64,000 nucleotides of DNA. It comes from Azolla caroliniana. Taxonomy: Eukaryota > Polypodiophyta. This document shows positions 30,200 to 40,732 of this stretch, one piece after another; positions within the stretch are counted from its first letter, which is position 1; each line of letters starts with the position of its first letter. The notes beneath the pieces are model-generated. The model was not told the origin of the DNA, did not search any database, and was given only the letters and a program-made list of their open reading frames with translations. Both the position numbers and the translations under genes were made by a program. Location of the stretch: contig JBHGNT010000001.1 of the NCBI GenBank assembly GCA_043228905.1, positions 25,792,001 through 25,856,000 on the forward strand, given 5' to 3'.

Positions 30200-33100
30200 C
30201 ACTCTTGCAATATAAAGTGAGGAAATTGTGCCTTAAGAATATGCTTGCATTCCCATGTGGCATCATCAATAGGTTTATCCATCCATTTGATCTTGAATAG
30301 CCGAATCTCTTTAGAACGTAAACGTCTAGTACGAGAATCAAGAATTCGTTAAGGAACATGAGGTTTGTAAGAAAAATCCTCTAATGTTACAAGATCTTGG
30401 ATTGTGATGGTGTTATCACCAGAGCCTAAAAATGGTTTTAGACAACGAATGTGAAAAACTGGATGAATACCAACGTTACGGGGTAAGGCAAGGTGATAAG
30501 CAGATGACCCAACTCGCTTAAGGATTTCAAATGGGCCACAATATCGTGGGTCTAACTTAGTGCACTTGCCCGTAGACAATGACGTAGAGTCAGTAGGGAC
30601 ACGCAAAAAAACTTTTTGACCAATAGTAAATGCACGAGGACGTCTATCCTTATCAGCATAAAATCGAGCACGAACTTGAGCCGCCTTGACATTCTCTTTG
30701 GCAATATGCAACATTTGGTTCATGTCTTGCAAAAAATTGCATGTACTGTCTAATGTATCACGATGAATCGTGACATGAACTCGAGCACGTGGCTGAAAAC
30801 CATACATCAACATAAAAGGATTATATCCAATGGATGTATGTTTAGAGCTATTATAGGCAAATTCTAAGATAGGAAGGTATTGCTCCCACTTAGAAGGGGT
30901 TTTTGCTACATAAGCTCGAAGCATGTCCGCAATAATTTGATTAACTCGTTCAGTTTGTCCATCAGACTGAGGATGATCTAAGGAACTCATGCTCAATGTA
31001 GTTTCTAGTTTCTTAAAGACTTGAGTCCAAAAGTCATTAGTAAACTTGGAATCTCGATCACTAACAATATCCATCGGTAATACATAAAAACGAAATAACT
31101 CATCAACAAATTGATAAGCCAATTGTTGAGCAATTACCATGGTTTTGGTAGGAATAAATCTAGCCAATTTTGTTAGTCTATCAATGACAACCCAAATGGC
31201 ATCATGACCCCTTTGTGTACGAGGTAAACTAACAATAAAATCCATCGAGATACTTTCCCATTTGTTGTAGGGAATATCTAAGGGATGTAAAAGGCCAACA
31301 GCTTTAAGTCGTTCCGACTTATTAATCTGACATTGGAAGCATTGAGTTACATATTTATGCACGTTAGAGCGCATCTTAGGCCAGAAAAAATACTCAAGAT
31401 GAGAACGAGTGTGCGTTGTATTCCAGGATGACCAGCGGATGGTGCATCATGACATTCATGAAGAATTTTTTGTTTTACGTTTGGTAAATGTGGAACACAG
31501 ACCTTTCCACTACGGTAGAGCAAACCGTTTGTAATGTGAAAGATCGCCTTCGAGGGTAGGGTGCTAGTATCGGCATCTAAACCAAATTTGGCTTTCGTCC
31601 AATATTTCGAAAAATAATTGTCATCAAGGTATTTCCCTCAAAGGTGATCTAAAAGATCAGATTTTATTTCCGTGAAGCTAAGCATGTTAACTTCTTTAAT
31701 GCGACTAAGAGCATCCGCAATAGTGTTCATTAAACCCTTGCGATACCGTATGGAAAAATCAAAATCTTGCATAAGGTTAGCCCAACGGCCTTTATGACCA
31801 ACAAGATCTAGCTGGTCACAAAAATACTTCAATGATTGATGGTCTTTTGTAACCACAAATTTATTTCCATAGAGATAGTGCCTCCATGTTTTAAGTGCAT
31901 GTATTACCACAAACAACTCTTTCTCTTGAACTGAATGCAGAAATTGAGCAGCATCAAGCTTTTTACTTTCAAAAGCAATAGGGTGACCGCCTTGATAAAG
32001 AACGGCACCAATAGCATAATCACTAGCATCGGTTTCGATTGAGAAAGGCTTAGAAGGGTCCGGTAATAGAAGAGTGGGAGCCAAACACACATGCTCTTTG
32101 AGTGTCTCAAATTATTTGTCAAGTTGTTCATTCCATGCAATTGGTTTGACATACTTACGTGGATAACCTTTTAAAAGTGGTCAGTTAATGGCGTAGTCAA
32201 TTTGGAATAGTTACGAATTGATTTTCGTAAAAATCCAACAAACCCTAAGAATGATCGCAGTTCACGAATATTACGAGGAATGGGCCAAAGTTTAACCTTT
32301 TCAATACAAGAAGGTTCAATTTCAACACCATTTTCCGTAATTAAATGACCTAGGTACACAATAGATTTTTGGAAAAAATCACATTTTGAATGTTTTGCAT
32401 AGAAATAGTTGTCACACAACTTTTGCAAAACAAATCGAACATGTTGAACATGATCTTGCAAGGTACGGCTATATATCAAAATATCATCCAAGAAGACAAC
32501 AACAAAATCACCAAGTTGATCTCAGAAAACGTCATTCATCGCTTGTTGGAATGTGGCTGGAGCATTAGTCAACCCGAAAGGCATGACAAAAAAACTCATA
32601 ATGGCCATAGCGCGTACGAAAAGCAGTTTTAGGAATATCATCCTCATCAATGCGAATCTGATGATAACTTGTCTGTAAGTCAATTTTCGTAAAATATCGA
32701 GCCCCATGCAAACGATCAATCAAATCATCGCCACGAGGTAATGGATATGCATTTTTAATTGTCACTTTATTCAAACGGCGATAATTGACACACATTCGCC
32801 ATGAACCTTCCTTCTTATTAACTAATAGAACCAGCGCACCCCAAGGTGATTTACTATACCTAATGTGGCCCATACTCAAGTATTCCTTAAGTTGTTTAGC
32901 GATCTCATCCTCTTCTAATCGACTAAGTCGGTAAGGTGGAATGCTCACAGGAGTAGCACCAGGAATGAGTTCAATTTGATGGTCCACATTACGTTTTGGT
33001 GGTAAAGTAAGTGGCAATTCGTTAGGAAACACGTCTTGAAAATCATCTAAAATAGAGTCGAGTAATCGTTGTTCATAATGTGGTAATGGTGTGGCGTCAA

Positions 33101-33712
33101 TATTAAAATAATAAAATTGAAGCGTAGGATCAATTACACACGAATAAATTAATGAACTTGAATACTCACTTAAAGATTTAGAAGACACAAGTGAATGAGA
33201 AGGAAGTTTGGAACAGTGAATAAAATGTTTACAATTACTAAGTTCAAATGTGATTGAGTGATTAACCCAATCAATGGAAAAAGAAGGGTTTTTATTAAAA
33301 AATCAAGGGTATCCTAAAATGACATCTGTGGATTGTAGTTTCATAACATGAAAGTCAAGCTTCTCCAAACAATGCCACTAATGTATTTGAATTGGCAGTT
33401 GACAAACAATGCCACTAATGTATTGAACACTTACATTTGCCATTTGGACTTGATAGATATGATCACTTGCGTTTATGTGGAGTTCCATTTGCTGCACAAA
33501 GTGATCATTAAGAAAATTGTGAGAACTACCGGAATCAAACAAGAAATGTGCTTGTGTTCCATTGATATACCCGGCTACTCAGAGTAAATCATTAGGTTCA
33601 AGTAAATGTGAAGGAAAAGTGCATTCACATGAACTTAAGTGGTTGGTATGAACTTCAACAACATCAAAAGACTCACCTGTGTGACTCATAGATTTGTCTT
33701 GAGGAGGGGTGT
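30200..33712 (-). pseudogene. pol: protease to chromodomain (Gypsy-C)
   Basis: On the minus strand: protease-like FDSGSSHNFL (about 33540) in a region with a short internal duplication; RT with [26 protein letters not shown] and the catalytic box [12 protein letters not shown] (about 32490). Frameshifts occur near 32580 and 32520. RNase H (32090-31638) has ETDASDYAIGAV, EKELFVVIHALK, KDHQSLKY and IADALSR. Integrase (31374-30349) has CFQCQINK, MDFIVSLP, VSDRDSKF and SDGQTERVNQ, all catalytic residues present. A chromodomain-like tail (FKIKWMDKPIDDATWE) follows an in-frame stop near 30350. This is a typical plant chromovirus, distinct from Gypsy-A and Gypsy-B. Confidence 0.9.
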
Positions 33713-34447
33713 TCATTGACTTCCTCTCAAGACGACGACAGGTATCCTTTGTGTGGCTCCGCTTCTTGCATATGCACAGAAGAGGTTAGGTTTCTTGGAG
33801 TCGCGGTCAAGAGTGTCATTGGATTGCTTACGATTCCCAGTGAACTTGACATTCAGAGTTTTGGCGAACTTGGGTTTATTGTGGTATTTCTTGGAAGTCT
33901 TATGGTACCGAAGTACAATGTTGACGGTTTCCTCGAAAGTTGTGGGGTCCTTGTCATGGACAATCCAATGGTAATCCCCATTGCGAATACCATTCAAAAA
34001 GCAAGCAACAAACCATTTCTCACCCGTAAGTCCCGATTTTTGGATCTGGGTCCAAGCATGATGCACATAATCCTCGAGAGAGGTAAATGGCTTACTCGAC
34101 AACGTGAACAAGTGTTGCGCTTGTTCAGTTTGAGAAGGTGGCTGCAAAAACTGTTTCTTAAAAACATCAACAAAACCTTCCCAAGTTGTGGGTAAGTTCT
34201 TTGTAGTCCTTAGGCCGCGCCACCAAGTAGCAGCTCGACCACCTAACTCACGACCGACGTAACCAATTTTTACAGCATTGGGCTTGGGGTGGACCTCAAA
34301 GTGAGACTCCCAACGACCAAGCCAAGTGCTAATGGCCTCCTCGGTTCTTTCTTTCTTATCTCCCTTGATTGGCATTACTACGAAAGAAGGGTCACCTTCT
34401 TTCTTGGACGCAATAGTCAATTCTTGGAATTTCTTTTCCAATGCCAT
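33713..34447 (-). pseudogene. gag (Gypsy-C), frameshifted in the zinc knuckle
   Basis: The minus-strand ATG at 34447 opens a 244-codon frame with the Ty3-type gag core: WLGRWESHFEVHP, GRAATWWRGL, TWEGFVDVFKKQFLQP, SLEDYVHHAWTQ. At the nucleocapsid knuckle the sequence changes frame: CAY is in one frame and CKKRSHTKDTC in the next (about 33790-33750), so the CCHC finger is split by a one-base lesion. The normal protein would continue into protease. Confidence 0.88.
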
Positions 34448-36266
34448 ATTGGCCTACCTCATTTCGGCCAATTGATTCAAGGTAGTAGTGAGCAATTGCT
34501 CAATAGTGATCGCAACTTGTGTGTGAGATGCGGATTGGAGTTGAGAGGTCTCGGTCGGAGAGATTGCTCCAACAACGTTCAAAAGTTGTTCCATGATGCA
34601 AGTTGTGGGTATGAAATATAAATAAGGAGGTTCAAAAAATACACAAGCAAAATGAATGCTTGAAATTTTGATTGTAAGAACTTTACCAAGAAAGCATGTC
34701 ACGTCTTTACCCCTCTAGACATATGAGATGTGATTCGAGATCCGATAACTATGGTAACACTATGGTGTTTTAAAAACCATGGGGGGAAACATAGCTAAGA
34801 TGTCTTTCTCGGATCTCTATCTTGAATAATCATGGCGGCTCCCCGAGGCTCAACCATGGTTCTAACATCAACGTAGTTTCCTAGTTAGCCTTATATTAGA
34901 ATGCCAACCTAACATGTATTGATATGGTCGAGAAAGTGTATTACGTGAAAAAACAAGTGCACTCGCGAGTAATATTCTAGTCTTGCGAGTAACAAGCAAA
35001 TGTTATGGCAAATACGATAAAATAAGGCACTACCCATAAGAATAAAGCAGTGACGAAAACAAGGGTCAAAAAACCCATGTGTTACCTACTAAAAAAAAAT
35101 GTCACAAATAAATGGATGGTGCGAGGTATGCACATATACATCCCAATATGGTGGTTGTAATTTGCGCAATTGTGACATAAGCCACAAATTGATACATGTG
35201 GCGGTGGTGTTGTGCGCAAAGATGTAGAACTCAAATCTATGAGTAAAACATCAATAGGGGAACTCATGTGGTTTTACTGGAGTTCTAAGGCTCAATAATA
35301 TGAGTTAAACCTAGATGAGCCGTTGGAAAAAATCGTTCAAAAAACGGCATGATGCCCACTCAATATTAAAAAATAGTCTACATGAATCGTTACACCATTA
35401 AACGTACGTAAATAGTGTAGATGAACTTAAAATAAGGGCAAGAAAGAGAGTTAATTGTGGGTGGGTAAATGACAATTACTAGAAAATCATACAAAAGTGA
35501 AACGAAAATTTGTGTAATTAGAAATTAATTAGAATAATAATCAATTAGGTGTATGAATCATTAAGCATGCCTTAAGGTATGAAACCCTAAGGTAGTCGAC
35601 ATTCACCTCCTCAAGACCACCATCTCCCTAGAATCGGCCAATTGATGGCTCAATAAAGAGTAAAGTGGCATAGGTAAGCGACATATACCTCGTTAAGGCC
35701 ACAACATCCCATAGAATTGGCCAAGTGATGGCTCAATAGAGAGTAGAGTGGCATAGGTAGGCGACATACACCTCGTCAAGACCACAACATCCCATAGAAT
35801 CAGCCAAGTGATGGCTCAATAAAGGGAAGAGTGGCATACTCAACATCATATGCAAAAGGGCCATGAGGTGAGTGTGTGCGATTAGGGCAAACACGCTCAA
35901 CCCGATGCACAAGAATAATTATTATCGTAAGAGATGGCTCAAGAGAGGGGAGAGTGGGAGATACATCGCAATATGCAAAAGGGCCATGAGTTGAGCGTGT
36001 GTGATTAGTGCAAACACGCTCGACCCGATGCATAAGTACATTAACATCGTATGATGGTAGAAAGAAGAAAGAAAAGAAAAGAAAACATAATACCACTTCC
36101 ATATGACCAAGAAGAAAGCATCATAGAAAAGAAAAGAGAGATCGAGAAAGAAGAATATTGGGTTAAGAATGTTGTTTTGATCACGTGAAGAGCATGATGA
36201 GCCTTGTTAGATCCCCATCGCTCACACACAAAAAACATCAAAACAACAAAAAAATTGTTAGTAAAT
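34448..36266 (-). other. long leader of Gypsy-C with internal repeats
   Basis: About 1.8 kb lies between the primer site and gag, without recognisable protein. It contains three tandem copies of an about 83-bp unit (35595-35843), then two copies of an about 123-bp unit whose shared part starts ATATGCAAAAGGG (35848 and 35971). Repeated leaders of this kind occur in some gypsy elements. A role in packaging is only a guess. Confidence 0.7.
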
Positions 36267-36278
36267 GCTCTGATACCA
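36267..36278 (-). promoter_or_regulatory. tRNA-iMet primer-binding site (Gypsy-C)
   Basis: The minus strand reads TGGTATCAGAGC, next to the LTR border at 36280. Confidence 0.92.
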
Positions 36279-36279
36279 C

Positions 36280-36752
36280 TGTTAAGAGCCTATTACTAAT
36301 CAATAGACCAAACTAAAGTAAAAGAAGGAAAATAGAATGGATAGAAGAACCCGTTCCACCCGACCACCCCCGAGCTATGATCTAGACATAACCAACCTAC
36401 CACCGACGTCCCATACCGCCGGATATTAGGATGACTAATACCTTGGAAGAGATAAACATGATCGTCAAGACGAAAGCCTAGCTTGCACCACCAGTGTCTA
36501 AGACAACAACCTTCCGACGTAATGTAATTATGAGGGTAGCTAAGCCTCATATTTATACCTTTTCCTAGGCCCCTTGAATAGATGTGCCTTTCTAAAAGGC
36601 TCTCCATTCATTGGTTGTCCAAATCATGATAGTGCATGCACCTATCATTCCTTCTATCCAATCATTAGTCCCCTTTTTAACATTAGTGAACGTACCCTTC
36701 CCTAATGTAAATATTGGTAACCTACCCTCACCAACGTTATATGTATATAACA
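36280..36752 (-). repeat. 5' LTR of Gypsy-C (minus strand)
   Basis: It is 473 bp, the partner of 29706-30176, and is followed on the plus strand by the TCGAG target copy where Copia-1 RT resumes. Confidence 0.93.
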
Positions 36753-37663
36753 TCGAGGTAATTCGGACTCTAGCCGGGATTATGATCTCCCAACGACACT
36801 ACATTCTCAACTTGTTATACAAGTTTGGGATGACTGAGTGCAAGTTTGTGGCAACACCTCTCGACCGAAACCTCAAACTAGATGCCAATTCTGGCACCAC
36901 AGAGTGTGAGCCGACTCAATATCGACAACTGATCGATAGTCTTATCTACCTCATGATCACTCGACCAAACCTGAGCTATCCGGTTGGCCTTCTTAGCCAG
37001 TTCATGCAAACGCCACGAGATATTCATTTGGATTGTGCAAAGAGAGTGCTATGATACGTGAGTGGAATGATGGACTATAGCATTCTCTATAAGTCGGCCA
37101 CGCCAATTCAACTCGAGGGGTACACAGATGCCGACTAGGCAGGCTACAAAGCCGACTGACGATCAACCTTTGGTTTCATCTTCTCCCTCGGAAGTGGAGC
37201 CATCTCCTGGAGTAGCAAGAAGCAACCAACAGTCGCTCTTTCAAGCACAAAGGCCGAATGCAGGGGCGCAATGGTGGCAACATGTGAAGCCATATGGCTC
37301 GAGAGGATATTAAAGGATATGGGCATTCCCATCAAAGATCTTATTCTCCTTTACTACGACAACATGAGCAATATTTATCTGGCTCGAAACCCGGTGTTCC
37401 ACGCACGCACGAAGCATATCGAAGTGCACTATCACTTCATTCGAGAGTGTGTTCAAGCTGGTGATGTCGACCTTCAACATATCACTACGAATCTTCAGAC
37501 AGCCAACATCTTCACCAAAGCCCTAGGAACCGACAAGCTTCGGCAATTCCTGTTAGACCTTGGATTGATGGTCCTTGACTTGCCAATCTTAAGGGGGAGT
37601 ACAAGCGAAATCTGGATACTGTCTGAACCGGATACGAGCCGAAGCGGACATCAACCGAAGTAG
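36753..37663 (+). pseudogene. RT end and RNase H (Copia-1, piece 3)
   Basis: RT continues as GIMISQRHYILNLLYKFGMTECK and PTQYRQLIDSLIYLMITRPNLSYPVG. Stops replace Arg and Trp codons near 37052 (CGA to TGA), 37136 (TGG to TAG) and 37157. RNase H follows: STKAECRGAMVATCEAIW, YYDNMSNIYLARNPVFHARTKHIEVHYH and NIFTKALGTDKL. The stop at 37661 is followed by the 3' untranslated region and the polypurine tract CTTGAGGGGGCG. Confidence 0.92.
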
Positions 37664-37690
37664 TTGACCAAAGTTGAGCTTGAGGGGGCG

Positions 37691-38087
37691 TGTTGAGAAT
37701 CAAGCTCAACCTAGTCTAGTGTGTGAACACACCCTTGAGAGTGTGCACTCAAAGGTCAAAAGTCACCACTCTTATCTACACATTAACTATGTGTCATAGA
37801 ATCATATTCTATGACACATAACTAATGAGTTTTCACATTCCCCATGACCCATGAGCTTCGGTAGTTAATGAAGAGAGAGAGTGACTATATAAAGCACTCT
37901 CCTCCTACTTTGTAATTAGGTCGATTAATCTCCTTTGTAATATACATCTTCTTGAGTATTCTATTGTCTCTCTAATCTATCTTGTGTTTCTCTCTCACTC
38001 ACTCACACACGCACTCTCTCTCATACACACACACACACACTCACAACACATATCTCTAGTCTATTCCGCTGCACAAGAATCACCATC
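37691..38087 (+). repeat. 3' LTR of Copia-1
   Basis: It starts TGTTGAGAAT after the polypurine tract. The TATA-type TATATAAAG lies near 37885. A CA/CT-rich block (about 37980-38045) precedes the end. The 3' border is approximate (a CA in the range 38082-38087) because the partner LTR is missing. Confidence 0.75.
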
Positions 38088-39422
38088 AATTCTTTACAGA
38101 AATCCTATAGGGTCATTTTTTGGCTTTTGACATTGCCCATCAATAAAAGTAGTTCCCATAAATTACAATAGGATCATGTTTATTGTGTATGTCAAGATTG
38201 TAGATGAGAACAATATTGAATAAAAGAAGAAAGTATATGATTATGACAATATACATTTGGCCCATGCATTATAGATTGGAGATATTGAGCGTTGTAAGGT
38301 TATTAAAACAAAAAAGATGACATTAGTTTTGGTAATAGGGTTATGCATATATTGTTATAAGTGTAACCTTAAGGACCCATTCTAAAACTAATTTGAACGA
38401 TTTAGGGGGAGGATAGTTCGGAAGTAGTCGCACTAGGATTTGGAACAAACCTATAATGACCTATGACACATGAGAATGCACGTTGATTTCGAAGCCTACG
38501 ATGTTAGGCTATATAAAGGGGACTAGCTAAACCCCTTCATTATGTCATCTTGAGATGTTGTAGAAACTTTGTGGGTGACACAAAGCTCGTTTTGTTTTGC
38601 TTCACGATTTATATGGAGTTTCCTTATAGAAGGAGCAATTGGTTCATATGAATTTGAAAAGGGAAGAGTAAAAAAGAAGAAGCACATAGGAAAGCATGTG
38701 CATGCATTTTAGATGGGAAGAAACAATGAAAAGTGGATCGATTGCACGCGATTAGACGGTTCTTGTATCGAGAGGAGTATGCAAACAGGAAAGTGGGTCG
38801 AGGTCGCCCAAGTCGTCACATCATGATGAGACTTGACCCAGAAAGATAAACCTCACGAAAAGAGAGGAAGAGAAAAGGCATGAATGAAGGTTCTGGCGGT
38901 GGGTAACAATGGCAGCACGAAGCGCGCATGTGTAAGTAAGTAATAGGGTTTAGGGGTGTAACCCTAATACGTATGTACGTATGTATGTATGTATGTATGT
39001 ATGTATGTATGTACATACACAGAAGATGAGGTGAGGATATAAGGAATGGAGAGAGTTGAGTATGTAGTACGTTCTCCATGTCCATGTTGGTTGGTTGTCC
39101 AGAATGAGTCTCTTAAAAAAAGATTTACATCGCCTTTTTTTGGTCCCAAGCAAGATTCGAACTCTCGCCGTTACATTACCTTTAAAAAAAAAAACTCTTC
39201 TTCTTCTTCTTCTTCTTACGTTTTGGCCACCGAAAAAAGTAAACCTCACCATATCTATCTATCTAACTATCTAACTATATATATATATATAAAAACAGCC
39301 ACCCACACAGAGTCTCTGTCTCTTGTTTCTTGTCTCTGTCACCCTCACCATAATACTCTGCACACGCGCCCGCTCGCAGTTTGAAAACAGAAAACAGAGA
39401 ACAGTGACTGAGCTCTCCGGCT
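38088..39422. other. intergenic region and phytocyanin promoter
   Basis: No protein is recognised. A (TATG)n microsatellite lies at about 38970-39012. A reverse-complement T-arm-like sequence (AAGATTCGAACTCTCG, about 39150-39167) flanked by T/A runs suggests a decayed tRNA-derived insert. CTT repeats lie at 39197-39218 and an AT run at 39276-39290. TATATAAAAA at 39285-39295 is a good TATA box for the gene starting at 39423, implying a 5' untranslated region of roughly 100 bp. Confidence 0.5.
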
Positions 39423-40732
39423 ATGGCGGCCTCCTCCTCCTCCTCCTCCTCCTCTGCTCTTGCTCTTGCTCTTGCTCTTGCTCTGCTGGCTTTCCTCTTC
39501 ATCTCCTCCTCTTCTTCATTGCTCTGTGCTGCCTCCACTACTCACGTCGTGGGCGAGTCCTCTGGCTGGACCGTACCCGACCGCACCTCTGATTACTCTC
39601 GATGGGCCTCTTCTCGAACCTTCTACGTTGGCGACGTCCTCGGTGAGAACAGAAAAGAACTAGAAAACCAAACAAATCCTCTTGTCACTTCACATTGTTG
39701 TTGTTTTTTAAACTGCTCCTTTCGTATCTCTGATTCCGTTACAAATGTACGCCTCTATGGTACACGTTACTTCTGCGTAGTGTCTTTTCTCTTCTTCTTC
39801 TAAATCCGTTACGCATACTATGAACAGATTCGGTTTTTGTATAGGGTTTTAGAGATTCTGGTTTCTGATTTCTGGTTGCGCCATTATTGCCTTGCATACC
39901 GACGAACTGAATGCGGTTCTCTCCATATCTCAGCCCACTCCCCCTCCTCAAATCGTAGTGGTTCTGGGCTATGGAGATAAATCTCAAGCAAATCATTGCT
40001 AGCTAACTAGCAGAATCAATCGAAACTCACATTTTTAAGTTATACAATTTCCGCCCCCCCCCCTATTCTTTCTGTTATCGATCTTAACTGATCGGAAAAA
40101 CAGATATAGGCTATGGAGATAAATGCATTACCAGAATCATTGCCTGTAATAGAAACGTGAAGCGAACCATGACATATGCTTCAACAGAAACCCTAAAACA
40201 CGTATTTTTCTTTCTTTTCAAGCTCAACTTACATATTCCATTGCGCATATATATGTCTTTTAAATTTTAGAAGCTCTCTTTTATGCGACTTATCTTCGTG
40301 CTTGATCTTTTGGCAGAGTTCAGGTATGATAGTGCGGAGCACACAGTGCTAAAGGTGACGAGATCGAGCTACAGTAACTGCAATATCACAGCTCCAATGG
40401 CGACCTTTGCAGATGGGATGTCTAGGATCACCCTCTCCACCAGAGGCTCTTACTACTTCATCTGCGGTGTCCCGGGGCACTGCGATGCAGGCCAGAAGCT
40501 TCAGCTCAACGCAGTTCAGCGACATCATCAAGCTCAGTCCCTCGCATCTCTACCTCCTCCCTCGCCATCGCCATCTCCTTCCCTCTCTTCGTTATCTCCA
40601 CCTCCCATCTCTGCAGGTGGACCTACCATGTCTTCGTCTTCATCATGTTCATCTTCTGCTCCATCTCCCTTTCTCCAGATTCTCGTTTCCTCCCTCTGTG
40701 CCATTTTTCTTGCTCGCTTTTGCTCTATTTAA
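39423..40732 (+). CDS. stellacyanin-type phytocyanin, GPI-anchored blue copper protein
   Basis: There are two exons: 39423-39642 and 40317-40732 (GT..AG, phase 1), giving 211 residues. An N-terminal signal peptide (about 1-37) has an Ala-Leu run. The plastocyanin-like domain begins HVVGESSGWTVP and continues YVGDVLEFRYDSAEHTV across the splice. The copper site is His82, Cys123 (FICGVPGHC), His128 and Gln133 (AGQKL). Gln as the axial ligand marks the stellacyanin/mavicyanin class rather than Met-type uclacyanins. Cys95 and Cys129 can form the conserved disulfide. A Ser/Pro-rich arabinogalactan-like stretch follows, and a hydrophobic C-terminus (about 187-211) serves as a GPI signal. The protein should sit on the outer plasma membrane or in the wall; its redox partner is unknown. 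The splice pattern is the family's single intron, in the usual place after VGD. Confidence 0.9.

Larger units (their letters stand above)
29706..36752 (-). mobile_element. Gypsy-C: Ty3/gypsy element on the minus strand, nested in Copia-1
   Basis: The TCGAG target duplication lies at 29701-29705 and 36753-36757. The LTRs are 29706-30176 (3' LTR of the element) and 36280-36752 (5' LTR), differing by about 24 positions (about 5%), older than Copia-2. The primer site is tRNA-iMet. Internal order on the minus strand is leader, gag, protease, RT, RNase H, integrase, chromodomain-like end. Stops and frameshifts disable it. Confidence 0.95.
8796..38087 (+). mobile_element. Copia-1: outer, 5'-truncated Ty1/copia element split into three pieces
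   Basis: The pieces are 8796-10231 (gag, protease, first part of integrase), 28006-29705 (rest of integrase, start of RT) and 36753-37690 (end of RT, RNase H), followed by the 3' LTR (37691 to about 38087). The coding frame is collinear across both gaps once the nested elements and one copy of each target duplication (GATGA and TCGAG) are removed. The 5' LTR and the gag N-terminus are absent: the element begins abruptly at a junction with minus-strand Copia-5. It is the oldest element of this stack. Confidence 0.9.

Noticed and set aside
35800-36241. Small hydrophobic minus-strand peptides in the Gypsy-C leader
   Set aside because: They overlap tandem repeats and show no conserved domain. 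No support for a real gene.
38970-39012. CRISPR-like array
   Set aside because: It is a simple (TATG)n microsatellite with no spacers.
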